A DNA stretch of 64,000 nucleotides, taken from positions 19,162,259 to 19,226,258 of the forward strand of contig NC_041019.1 in assembly GCF_004193775.1 (NCBI RefSeq), given 5' to 3'. The stretch comes from Glycine soja. Its lineage: Eukaryota > Streptophyta > Magnoliopsida > Fabales > Fabaceae. Within the stretch, counting starts at the first letter, position 1. Every line of letters starts with the position of its first letter. Below, in pieces: positions 1 to 10,359 of this stretch. The notes under the pieces are model-generated. The model saw nothing but the letters and a program-made list of their open reading frames with translations. It did not search any database and was not told the origin of the DNA. The position numbers were made by a program, and so were the translations under genes.

Positions 1-664
1 TCAACATGTATTAAAGCAAAGGGAGAAAGAGAATGAGAACTGCTAACGGGAAAAATCAATTTCTTTTGTTTGGTTTTGTGACAAGCTTCACAAATAATCT
101 CTCTGAGAGAATTTAAAATGGGATAATATTGTTTCATGGCTAACATTCTTTCATTGGATAAGTGTCCTAATCTATAGTGCCACATATCAATGAGTATTTT
201 ATTACAAGAATTGACATAATTGGAGGGATTGAGTATAGCAAAGGATGTATTGTTGTGATGGCTAAAGGTTGACTTGAGTTTGTACAGACTAGTTTCAACA
301 TCAATTGTACCAATTATCCTTTTGGTGGAGATTTCCTGTATCAGACATTTATTAGCCAAGAATAAAAGCTGATAATGCATGGAATTAGTCAATTTGGAAA
401 TGGAGATCAAATTGAAATTGAAATTAGGTAGATACAACACATCAGTCAGAACAAGAAATTCTGAAATGTGCACAGTCCCAGAGTATCTAGCAATCAGTTG
501 TTCTCCATTAGGGAGGCTAACAGTGATGGGAGAAATCTGTTTACACTCACTATACAAATCAAGGGAAGATGCAATGTGACCAGTAGCCCTCGAGTCAAAG
601 AGCCAAGTATTGAGATCAGAATCATTGTTTATGGTGCAAACTATAGGTAAAACACTTCCTATAA
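1..664 (-). pseudogene. Ty1/copia pol fragment: protease and GAG-pre-integrase domain, cut by window edge
   Basis: Read on the minus strand, this stretch stays open for about 200 codons to the window edge. The start matches a copia aspartic protease: WLFDS followed by RATGHI. The family motif is D-S/T-G-A, so the glycine next to the catalytic Asp has become Arg (codon AGG) and the protease should be inactive. About 150 residues on comes the GAG-pre-integrase signature WHYRLGHLS, then a zinc-binding CEACHKTKQ typical of the integrase N-terminus. The upstream frame closes at a stop near 672. The rest of integrase, RT and RNase H would lie left of base 1. Lineage within copia was not resolved. 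Confidence 0.85.
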
Positions 665-782
665 CATATTAGTTAGGATTACAATATCCTCTATCTTAGT
701 GGTCAGTTTGTCGAGCTTTCTCTGCATGCTATGCTTATGTTAAAAATCTAGTATTAAAACATATTAGTTAGGATTACAATAT
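663..782. repeat. 25-bp direct repeat pair, 95 bp apart
   Basis: The same 25 bases, starting AACATATTAG and ending TTACAATAT, occur at 663-687 and again at 758-782. The first copy sits where the copia reading frame breaks, so the pair may mark a small duplication or rearrangement at the edge of the copia remnant. Confidence 0.8.
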
Positions 783-1262
783 AATTTTTTCATCAAACAA
801 AGGTATCTTACTTCGATAGTGTTTACAAGGGTAATCATAGCAAGGTATATTCCATCCTCTAGAACCATATTGCTTCGTGAACCCTCCAATCCATTAATAG
901 TGGACTCCTATTTACACCATAGGAATGATTATATGTTTGCTGCATAACACTATAAACGGTGGCAATGACATTTACTCAAAAAGAAAGTAACTTATTTTCG
1001 TGTAAACCCTAAAATATATGTAACAAATTTGAAATGCTTTATACCTAGAACTTGGTGGTCGTGTTCTCAACATTGTTGTTGGAGACATCGTTCTTGAAAC
1101 ACATGATAAAGTTTAGTCAAAGTGTATAACACTAATTCAAAGTCAAAAAACAATCACATGGTGCATAAAGACAGCCACGCTCGTAAGTATGACACGTTGT
1201 CTTGACTACCTAATGGGTTCCAAAGGAGAGACACCTTCATTGCAACTTGTATTGTTATGAAT
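783..1262. other. Flanking sequence left of the CACTA element, no gene seen
   Basis: No open frame with recognisable protein similarity was found. The minus strand from about 940 to 800 has short open stretches that could be the decayed gag end of the copia element, but I cannot support that with a motif. The stretch ends at the ATG target duplication of the CACTA element. Confidence 0.4.
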
Positions 1263-1265
1263 ATG

Positions 1266-1450
1266 CACTACTACAAAACCTGTTTACTACAACGCACCAA
1301 TAACATCGGTTGGTAGAAACTCGTCTTTGAAGAGAATGGAATGGCAGTAACGTAATTAAGGTGTAAGTTTAAGGACGGTTATTAAAAAGACCGTCATAGT
1401 TAAACTCTCTACAAAGACGGGTTTACCCCACCATCTTTGAATGGTTATAT
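1266..1450. repeat. CACTA left terminal inverted repeat and subterminal region
   Basis: After the 13-bp terminal repeat, short GACGG-type motifs recur in both orientations: AAGGACGGTT near 1371, GACCGTCAT near 1390 and AAGACGGG near 1417. In CACTA elements such subterminal repeats bind transposase; here that role is inferred. Confidence 0.7.
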
Positions 1451-1564
1451 TTTTCTCGTTTTTTTTCTCTCTCTTATCGACAGACCCTTTATTTCTTTGT
1501 CTTATCCTCACTTTTTTCTCTCTTTCGCTTTTCTCACTTTCTCTCTCTCTGGTAGGACAGCATG

Positions 1565-2099
1565 GGTCCCCCTCCATGTGGCTCACGCCGTCCACTAGCA
1601 CCGCCCGCGCCTTCAGTGAAGCGACGCAGTGCTCATCGTTTCCGTAGAAGCAGAGGCGAAGGACGACGCGGCGCACAGAGAGGTCAGAGGCGACACCGTC
1701 GAAGAAGAGGAAGTGGGATTTTGTGGATTCTGGCAATCAAGGAGCCTGCTGGCGGCTTGGTGTTTGAAGTGGTCGGAGTGATGAAGGAGGTGCTCCTCGG
1801 AGTCGAGGCGGTGGGTTTCGGGAGTGAGGCGGACAGGGGGGAGGCAACAGCTCGAAGACGGAGGGGTACTTGCGGGTGAATTCGATGGGGCGAAAGGGGA
1901 GGGAGAGGGAGCGTCTGATGAGGGAGACAGGGAGGGACTTAGAGGTTTCACGCTTGATGAGGTTTTTGAGGGAGATTAAGGGTTTGAGGTTTCTCTCGCG
2001 CTCTATTGCGTGGTCGAGGCCACGGTCGCGGATTGGTTTGACGGTGCCGTCAAAGATGGTTCAGAGGGTGAGGATGCGCGATGCTCTGGGTTGAGGCAT
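1565..2099 (-). pseudogene. Captured PORR-domain (plant organelle RNA recognition) gene fragment
   Basis: PORR proteins bind organellar RNA and promote group II intron splicing in chloroplasts or mitochondria. On the minus strand from an ATG at 2099, the frame gives the domain start FDGTVKPIRDRGLDHAIER, then KPLISLKNLIK and RRSLSLPFRPIEF. A second frame continues with VRLTPETHRLDSEEHLLHH and a KHQAASRLL-like run. These match the family pattern in order. It is broken: an in-frame TGA lies at 2063-2061, and a frameshift falls in a C-rich run near 1840. Only the N-terminal half of the roughly 400-residue family length is present. It is far GC-richer than its surroundings. From about 1735 to 1565 an open frame continues that I cannot assign. 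It lies inside the CACTA element, head to head with the next fragment. Confidence 0.82.
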
Positions 2100-2236
2100 T
2101 GTCGTTGGGGGTGGCAATGGAGGGAGAATCAAAGAGGGGTTTGGGGGGTTTTGGAATTGGGTATGTGCTATAATTCTCCAAACACATGATTCATCTTCAA
2201 TATGAAATCTTTTTGATTTATGTTGAACTTTTGTAG

Positions 2237-3400
2237 ACCTGGGTATTGACAAATCCATATTCATCAAGCCTAGAACATTTCACCTTATAGTACTGATGCT
2301 TAAGCTATGGAACAAAGATCAAATTAAGACAGCCTCTGAGGTCTTGCAGGTAAGTTTTATTAAATTCAACCTGATAATTTATTTTGAGAATTAGAATTTT
2401 GTATTTAGGTTTGTAGCAGTTGTGTAGAGTATCTCCTCAAAAGTTATGGAAGCCTTGGATGATCAACCTCTCTCTATAAGATTAAAAGGACTGGTATGTA
2501 TCTACTTTGAGCTCCATTTTTCTAATACATTATTCATATGAATTCCTACTTGCTGCTTATCTGTTTACAAGATATACAATGACATCCCTACTAGTACATT
2601 CACTAAATCTATGGAATGAAGTAACTGAACAATATAAAGATTTCATGTAACCTTAGCCTTCATTGAAAAATTTCTCGTAGCACTTTATGTCTACTAGAAA
2701 CTTTTACCATTAAAATTGACCTCTGTAATTTGTTTAACATCTTTAATGAGGGAAACATATGCTTAATCTTGTAGGAATGCATGAAAGATTCATTGGCAAA
2801 AGCTCGTGTTCTGTACTCCAAGAGACTGGCAGTGAGTATCGTCTTTTACGTGTCTTTCGTGTGTGTGTGTGTGTGTGTATTTGGTACCTGATTTTTATCA
2901 TATATTGCCCTCAAAGAATTGTTTGAGTTTTCTAAGCTTTTTTAGAAGTCATCATTGATGCATATGTTGAAGTTGGACTTGTATTAGAGAATGATGCTAA
3001 ACAGAAATTGAAGGTAAATTAAATTTGTCAGATTCATTTATTGCTTTTGGATAAGTAATACTGCCTCTAGTCATCATTGATGCATCTTGATTTTTCTCTT
3101 GTTTTACAGCTACACACCATTGTGATGAACACAAGGCATAGGAAAAGTTGCTACTCCATCCCCTCTGATTTTTGCAGCTGAATAATCTCCCTTGCTTTGT
3201 AAAACTTGAGATAATTTTTTAGTTTAAATTGTTGATACCGGTGTTCAAGAACAAGAACAAGTGGACAAGAAAGGTTTATTCTTTTGATGCACAGGGCATA
3301 TTCAAGCATTATTGATCAGAGGACTGGGGGCAGTATCTTATTCCTGAAGCTCATCTTTTGCTGAGATTTTCAATTCCTTTTCCTAAAAATATCCAGGTAG
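2237..3400 (+). pseudogene. Captured ASCC1-like (LigT/AKAP7-NLS type) gene fragment with introns
   Basis: Exon-like blocks with splice borders occur in order: 2237-2349 (GIDKSIFIKPRTFHL, then LMLKLWNKD), 2428-2493 (SSKVMEALDDQPLSIRLKG), 2775-2831 (ECMKDSLAKARVLY), 2949-3013 (VIIDAYVEVGLVLEND), 3110-3148 (LHTIVMNTRHRK) and about 3240-3395 (SEDWGQYLIPEAHL). This is the C-terminal 2H phosphoesterase-like part of plant activating signal cointegrator 1 complex subunit 1 homologues. The N-terminal KH domain is absent, and one exon between VLY and VIIDAY is missing or degenerate. A stop (TAT-TGA context) lies before SEDWG. Introns retained with GT and AG borders show capture at DNA level, not through mRNA. 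Confidence 0.83.
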
Positions 3401-3796
3401 AATGACTGGTGTCTTGTTGATTGTTGCCTCACTTTCTTTTATATGGAATAAGGATTTTGATGGTAGCCTCACCATATATATTAAACTTATATACCAGCAA
3501 AAGAAAATGTCTGGGATTATGAGATCAATTTTTAGTTAGTGTTTTCCTCAACAATTGATATTGCCTCTTGTAGACTTCAACTTCCTAATTGGTAGTTTAT
3601 CGTTGATTGTTTAAGGAATAATGATGTGTGTTACAAGAGCATTGAAAAAATTGATAGGGTGAGACATATTCACAAGGAACAACAAGATGGCAACACAAAT
3701 GGGTTTCTTTTCTTTTTTTTTTTCTTCTTCTTCTTATTATTATTAATAAAAACTAATTAACAATACTGGCTCTTTGTTGGGTACATGATCATCATT

Positions 3797-4405
3797 GCTA
3801 TGGTATCAAGCCATTGATGGGCTTAACGTGTACAACATACTAGAGCCATGCTACCATTTCCCCGATGCTACCACAGCCAAAGAAAATGGAACCTTACCAA
3901 AGAGTTGCAAACAATTAGGTGTTCCTGAGAGGCCTCTCCTAGTGGGAAACAGAATGTTTGGTAGAGCTTGGCCTTTTAGAGCACCAATCAAACTTGGTCT
4001 TGTTACATTATGGCCCCAATTTGGCTCAAACGAGGCATGTGGCATGTGTGGTAAGTTATCAATTGTGTCTCTATATTAGAGAGTCTTGACTCAATCATAG
4101 CTAGTGCACCATTTTATTTTTAATCCATAGCTAATTTAGATGTGAAGATAAGAAATTTTTTTAAGTGAAATGATAAAATTAATTTTGTTTTTGATTTGAC
4201 AAAGAGCAGAGTGATGAAGTAGCAAGTTCATGACTAAACAACGTTGCAGTCAGTAAAGCCATTCATTCTGGATCGGTAGGTAATCATCATAATTAGTGTT
4301 ATTAATTATGTTTTATTTTAACAGTTAAAGTAATAAATAACTGATGATTTATTTCTATACATAGTATCTTGTAGAGGAAAAAGTGGCGGGTCTGTGGGAT
4401 TTATT
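3797..4405 (+). pseudogene. Captured serine carboxypeptidase-like (SCPL20-type) gene fragment
   Basis: The first block (3797-4050) encodes YQAIDGLNVYNILEPCYH, then a variable loop and MFGRAWPFRAPIK and GLVTLWPQ, ending at a GT donor. A second block (about 4206-4275) gives SDEVASS, a TGA stop at 4231-4233 in place of the family Trp, then LNNVAVSKAIH and another GT donor. A third short block near 4375-4400 reads EEKVAGLWD. This matches the middle of plant SCPL20-class serine carboxypeptidases, secreted or vacuolar peptidase-family proteins. The segment with the catalytic Ser is absent, as is the C-terminal Asp/His part. It cannot make an enzyme. It sits in the same orientation as the ASCC1-like fragment, about 400 bp downstream. 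Confidence 0.85.
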
Positions 4406-4650
4406 TCTATACTTGGCATTTTTTTGTTTCAGTTTCTATACTTAAAAATTCTGTTTTATTATGTTTATGCCAGTACCGCTTAGTTTTCCAACAATCTAAA
4501 ACTGATATGAAATAGAAGTATAACGACTGAAACATAAAACAAAATTGTATAAAAAATAAAACATATAGCTTTCATTCATATATAAGAAGTAAGGGAAGCA
4601 TTCTAATATTTCTGCATAGGTGCATTGATACAAGTGTAAGAATAAACTAC

Positions 4651-4800
4651 CTGGATGAATTTGCCGATCAATTTCTAACAGGAATTCCCATATGCATGAT
4701 TTTGTCATATGATCCCAAGGCATGATTTTTAGAAGAAAAAACACTTGCCAAATCTAAATTTTGCAGTGCTCTCATGGAATTTAGGATTGCAATGCATTCA
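4651..4800 (-). pseudogene. Possible fourth captured exon, identity unknown
   Basis: A minus-strand frame from about 4800 to 4651 is open apart from one TGA and reads ILNSMRALQNLDLASVFSS, then NHALGSYDKIMHMGIPVRN. It ends at a GT donor-like site (HPG-type context, CAG then GTAGTT). The composition and codon regularity look like a real exon, but I do not recognise the family. It could also be chance. Confidence 0.35.
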
Positions 4801-4805
4801 AAGTT

Positions 4806-5563
4806 ATGATTTACATGACATAAGCCGTACATAAATACCTGCATAAGAAATACAAATCCTTGGAAATTTGGCCAATATGGTAATATTATATGTTATTACT
4901 GCTCTTCAAGTATGCAACACTTACGTTATAAAGAGTCCTACACTTACAGCCATAAAGAGTCTCTTTTGGTGCTCTATATTAATTTGTCAACAAGTTATGC
5001 ATCTAGACACAAACTCTACCATTTCCTTTGGACACTGCCATGAATGAAACTAGCTTCAGATCTCACCAAATTTTGTTTTTTCATGTTGCTTCTTTTTTAT
5101 TTTTTAAGAGGTACACAATTTATTAGATGTACATTTTATTTACTTTTTCAATTAATATATAATATAATGGAAAATTGATATATTAATTTAGGGGAAATTA
5201 TGAAGGAATAATTTCTAGAAATTTGTTTTAAAAAATTAAATCAATAAATGGCTACTGTGTTAATTTAGGGGTCCAAGAGAGTTTTTTATTTTTTGTCTTA
5301 TGTTTTCTCTATTGTTGATGTGTTAGTTTTGGTTTTTAATTTTGGTTGTTGATGGATTTTCATGGTAAAAGAAAGGAGAGAGGTTGGGAATGTAGTGTTT
5401 GTGTTGTGTGTGAACTGTGTTCATTTTGGTGTTGCTGGACATGAGACTTGTGAGAAGAGGATAGGTTCCTATATAAGAGAAATTTTCTAAAGGGTGGGTA
5501 GTGTTATTACCTAGTTTTTTCATGTGTTTGTGATTGCTGCAAAAAATTGTGGAAAAAGGAAGA
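4806..5563. other. CACTA interior, unassigned
   Basis: AT-rich sequence between the captured pieces and the inserted LTR element. No coherent reading frame or motif was found. It may hold untranslated or intronic parts of captured genes. Confidence 0.4.
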
Positions 5564-6862
5564 TGTTAACTCGTTGGCAAGTGTATCAAATTTGTCACAA
5601 GTAGTAAAGTATTTGGAAGTCCGAGTGTCGAATTCACAGGAACTTTGTTTGTACTTAGATTAATGCAAACACAAATTAAAAGAAATAGATAAAGAATTTA
5701 AAATAAAGATGAGAAAATATAGTAGATAAGATAAAGATTTAAAGATGAAAATAAAAGATTTAAATTAAAAGATGACAAAGATAGAAGATAAAGAAAATAT
5801 GAAAATAAAAGTAAAAGATAAGAAAAATAAAAGATTAAGATAAAGATAAGATAAAAAATAAAAGATAAAAATAGAAGATAAAAGAAATAAAATCAAGAAC
5901 GTGATAATGTTGGGACCTGGCCTGCCTTGTTTACCTAGGATGTATAAGTTTATGATTTTTCTTTATCAATTTAAGTGATTCAATTCTATCCACATCTATT
6001 CATTTACTTGCCCCTGATTCCTCACGATGACAAGTCTATTTTATTTATCTATCTTCCAAATTCCTTTGCAAAGACTCAACAAATAAAATGCATGAAATAT
6101 GAATTCTAGATGTTTGCAAGAATGCATGGACATAAAATTATCATTCTATTCCTAGCAATGATTTTCTAATAAAATCGTTTCTTTTTGTTCTATTAGAAGT
6201 TACACTCTTCCGAGCGTCTAACCCCTAAAACCAATGCAAGCATACCTTATTTAAATCTTATTTAGAAGTTATCCTCTCCCGAGCGTCTCATCCCTAACAG
6301 AATATAAAGATGAATAAATGCAAGATAAAAGCAGAAAATATAATAGAATAGAAAACACCTTTGCATTGATAAATAGTGAGTACATCATACATATGGCTTT
6401 TAGGCCTGTCAGGCCCTAACTAGGAGTTTAGCCACTCATGGCCATTAAAGGCTTTACAATGGATGGGGTATAAGAACTGATGGGATAAGAGGGGTGAAAG
6501 AAAGAAAGGGAGTAAATGAAACTCCTACTAGAGGGGGGGGGTTACATGGTCTTTTTTTCTGTTTGGCTTGACTCTCTTTTTATAGTTATTGCAGTAGACT
6601 TGAGTCTGATGCTAGAAATCTTCCTTTTTGATATTTTTGATATATTTTGGATTTGTTTTTCTTTTAATCATATCTTCCTGATATTTAGGGTATTTTCACG
6701 ATCTTTTTCTCTTTTAATCTCTCTTTTTCATATCTGAAAGTCATAAATAAAAAAAATATCAAATCTTAATATTTAAGCCAAAGATAACTGCTAAATAAAT
6801 ATTTTTAAGGATATTTTCAATATATTTTTATCATCAAAATAACTCATATTTAGCAGTTATCA
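5564..6862 (-). repeat. 3' LTR of the gag-only element (1299 bp)
   Basis: In plus view it starts TGTTAACTCG and ends GCAGTTATCA, so on the element strand it is TG to CA with matching terminal TGATAAC and GTTAACA. It is closely similar along its length to the repeat at 10360. The hydrophobic frame at 6516-6737 recurs in the other LTR and is not a gene. Confidence 0.9.
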
Positions 6863-6878
6863 AAATCCCCCAAATTAA
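6863..6878 (-). other. Polypurine tract of the gag-only element
   Basis: On the minus strand AATTTGGGGGATTT lies directly before the TG of the 3' LTR, the position of the plus-strand priming site for reverse transcription. Confidence 0.75.
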
Positions 6879-8320
6879 AACTTTGCTTGTCCTTAAGCAA
6901 AAACAAAAACGAGAGCAGGCTCCGAATGCTCCAACACTTTCAATAGCTACAATTTTTTCAAATTCTTTCAACTGGTCCTTTTTGCTTTTGCCATAATCTC
7001 ACAATGGAAGCACAAACAACATCGATATGAAAATAGTTAGTATCGGAAATTAATCAAGTTGGCTTGCCTCACTTTTCTCACAAGGTTAGTGTTTCTCTCT
7101 GCGCACAAGTGTCTGGGGTGAGTGTTTGAAATTTTACGACCTGCAATTAATATTCCCAAATTTGCACTTCATCTCAGTTAAAGCTATTCTTACTTACACT
7201 TGGTGGATCACTAAGGACTTTTATTGGCTTGTAACGGGACCTGGCTAAACAAAAAATCATGACTTTTCTGGGATTTCAAAAACTTAGGATTATAAGAGAG
7301 CATGCATCCTTAGAAAAACTTTCACTTATTTCCTGCCTAGGCTTATTTATTTTTCAGCCTTTATTCCTCTAGCAGCACTTTTCTTCTTGGCACTTATGAC
7401 ACCTCTATTTTTCTGCCCTTATTTCAAAATTAATTTTTTTTTTACCTTAGCACTTATGGCACCTTTTTTTTTCTGCCCTTATTTGCAATCTTTTTTCTTT
7501 CTTTCTTTCTTTTTTTTTGGATAAGAATACTTTGGGCTTACAAGCTTCTGAGGGTGCCCTATTGTGTGCTGCTTTTTTTTATATAGGCAAATTCCCTTAG
7601 CAATCCCCCAAATTAAGGACTTATCATAACTTGAAACCCTTATGCTCTCTTAGAACCCTAAAACAAGGTCAAGGATATCAAAATTAGGCTCAGGGGTTTA
7701 TTCAAACAAATCATTATTAATTTTGGCTCAACAGGGGTGCAAGGGATAAATTCATCACACGTTGGCTTTTTGACTGAGTGGCTAAGATAAAAAGAAACAT
7801 GGCCTTGATCATATCCACCTTATGCAAATAATTTAACAGTCTAAGAATGATGCAAAATTAGGAATTTAAAAATAGACGTTCTCTCATAATTAAGTTCACA
7901 CAACTCACCGGGACAAGATAAAGTTATCGGCTTACCGGACCATGATCTTTTTCCATCAAGCTAACCTTTTCTCTCTTTGTGATTCATGTTCCACTGTTTG
8001 ACTAACTCTTGCTTCCAGGAAACCAGTATTTTCACAATTGTCATGCAGCATTTCAAGTGTTGAATCCTTCAGAAAAAGCCTAAATAGTGACTTCACAAAT
8101 ATCATGCAATTTTTATTCAATGACTAAATTTAAACTATTGGAATTAAATTGCTGAAATTAAAATGCACAAAATCAAAATAAAGAAAGGAAATAACACAAC
8201 TATCCTAAAAAGAACAAAACACATAATGCAATTAACTAAAAGAAAGATAGAGTAAGACATCCTGGGTTGCCTCCCAGTAAGCGCTTCTTTAATGTCATTA
8301 GCTTGACGGGTCCAATGGCT
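6879..8320 (-). other. Non-coding 3' internal region of the gag-only element
   Basis: About 1.4 kb without a usable frame between the gag-like frames and the polypurine tract. It contains T-rich runs near 7430-7580. In complete Athila elements pol would precede this position; here it is missing. Confidence 0.6.
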
Positions 8321-10044
8321 TCAAGGTGGCATGAAGGTCACATAAAACACATCCTCCTTGCATTTTCGTCTCTTAGCTAGAGACACCATGAAACTCGTGT
8401 ATTCTGTAAGCACCTTCCACATTATTGCAAGAGAAGTGGTAGCGATCAAGGAAAGAATGACACTTAAGGTTTTCTCATGTTCTCCATGTCTTTCTTCCTT
8501 GACAATCAGTTGATGAGGAGGGTATTGACTTGGAGAATACTTTCTTGTTGAATTTTTACTTGTGAGTGCTTCTCCCATTATTGTGCTTTCTCCTCATTTT
8601 TTTCTTCCTCTTCCTTCTTTTCTCTTTCTTCTTCTTTCTTCTCTTCTTCTTTCTTTTCATCTCTGTTTGTCCTTCCTTCCTCAGACTGGTCTTCTTCTAC
8701 TTCACCCTCTTCTTGTGCTCTCTTCTGGCTTTTGGACAGAACTACCTTGCACTCTTCCTTTGGGTTCTTCTCTGTGTTGGCCTCGAAAGTTCTAGTGGGC
8801 ATTTCAGCTTTTTCTTGAGCTAATTGGCTTATTTGAACTTCCAAATTCCAAATTGTTGCATCAGTGCTCTTTTGATGTGACCTTGTTTCCTGCATAAACT
8901 GTATTAGCATTTCTTCTATGTTAGTGGGCTTCTCTTGATGACTTGGCCCCTGGCTAGGATGCTGATAGGGCAGCTGACTCTTATTCTCTTTGTTGTACTG
9001 ATTCTAAGGATGACTCCTCCAGCTTGAGCCTTGTGTAAAAGTTCTCCCTTGGTTGAATCTTGGTGGGCCGTGATTGAATCCTAATGGTCCTCCCTAGTGG
9101 TACACTTGGAATCCGTGGCGATTTGGTATGCCCATGTAGTTTACTTCCCTGGAAGGATCTTGTTGCATTACGCATTGCCCAGGCTCGTGTGTTCCTCCAC
9201 ATATGTGGCATCCCCCTACCTGCATAACAGAAGAATGAAAAGGACTTACTGCTTGTAATTGTTGTGGAAGCTTGTTGAGGGTCTCTGTTAGGGCTTCTAT
9301 TTGTCAGGACAACAGCTTGTTCTGAGCTAAGGTTGCATCTTGAGTAGTGAGTTCTAGAAGGCTTCTCTTTGTTGGTGCATATGTGCGATCACAAAGAATG
9401 GCGTGATCACTAGCCGCCATGTTTTCTATGAGTTCCATTGCCTCCTCCGGTGTCTTTAGCCTGATCTTCCCTCCTACGGATGCATCCAGTAATTATTTTG
9501 ATTGTGGTCGCAAGCCATCTATGAAGATGTTCAGTTGCACCGGTTCACTGTACCCATGTGTAGGCGTCTTCCTGAGTAGTCTGTGCAAACGGTCGAGCAT
9601 CTCGCTGAGGGATTCATCAGGAAATTGATGGAATGAAGAGATTTTCATCTTCCCTTCAATGGTCTTTGACTCTGGGAAGTATTTCTTCAAGAATTTCTCC
9701 ACCACCTCGTCCCATGTCCGCAGACTATTCCCCTTAAACGAGCGAAGCCATATTTTTGCTTTATCGGCCAAGGAAAAAGAGAATAGATTGAGGCGGATGA
9801 CGTCTTTTGGCACTTCGACTATCTTCACCGTGTTGCAAATGTCGATGTATGTGGCCAGGTGTGCGTATGGATCTTCACTTGGTAGGCCGTGAAATAGATT
9901 CCCTTGAATCAGCTGAATCAAGGAATATGGATATGAGAAGTTGGCCGCCTGCACCTCTGGTCTGGCTATGCTGGTGAAGTATTAAGGTATAATAGGACTA
10001 GAGTAATCCTCTAGCGTCATCCTCTGTGGACGATCTTCTGCCAT
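8321..10044 (-). pseudogene. Athila-type gag with zinc knuckle and charged tail, interrupted by stops
   Basis: The minus-strand ATG at 10044 opens MAEDRPQRMTLEDYSSPII, followed by one TAA. Then comes the capsid-like retrotransposon gag domain (9954-9493) with NLFHGLPSEDPYAHLATYI, WLRSFKGNSLRTWDE and a PDESLSEMLDRLHRLLR run. A CHICGGTHEPGQC zinc knuckle follows around 9190, then NLEVQISQLA and a Glu/Lys-rich low-complexity tail at 8700-8578. A further frame (8578-8321) continues after a stop. At least four stops interrupt it, so the element cannot make full gag. Plus-strand frames at 8562-8823 are mirror images of the Glu/Lys tail. Confidence 0.85.
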
Positions 10045-10335
10045 GATGAGTTCTTTAAAGAAGGAATGTGCAATATTCACAAAAGAAACAACTATCATGC
10101 ACGTTATCACAGAATAAAAATTAAATTAAATATTTTTTTTATTTTTAATTTTTAATTTTTATTTTTATAAAAAAGAAAAAAGTAAAATAAGAATGAATAA
10201 AGAGAAAAAATTGAAAAATAAAATGAAGCAACTAAAAAATAATAGATAAAAAAAGAAAGTAAAATAAAAAGTGAAAAGTGAAAACTATTTGCTTTAAAAT
10301 TGGAATATGCAAATAATCAAGTACGAAAAACAAAG

Positions 10336-10353
10336 TCCCCGGCAACGGCGCCA
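10336..10353 (-). other. Primer binding site, tRNA-Asp
   Basis: The plus strand reads TCCCCGGCAACGGCGCCA, identical to the 3' end of plant tRNA-Asp including CCA, so the minus strand is its complement. It lies 6 bp inside the 5' LTR, as a primer site should. It is not a tRNA gene: no other tRNA part is present. Confidence 0.9.
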
Positions 10354-10359
10354 AAAACT

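Noticed and set aside
1441..1879. Plus-strand Arg-rich frames
   Set aside because: Antisense of the PORR fragment; the Arg richness follows from the GC-rich Ser/Ala coding on the other strand.
6516..6737. Hydrophobic 73-codon frame, with a similar one at 11332-11562
   Set aside because: Both lie at the same place in the two LTRs; T-rich non-coding sequence gives Phe/Leu/Ile-rich frames.
8562..8823. Plus-strand hydrophobic frames
   Set aside because: They are the antisense of the Glu/Lys-rich tail of gag on the minus strand.
10336..10353. Match to the 3' end of tRNA-Asp as a possible tRNA gene
   Set aside because: Only the last 18 bases including CCA are present, next to an LTR; it is a primer binding site.
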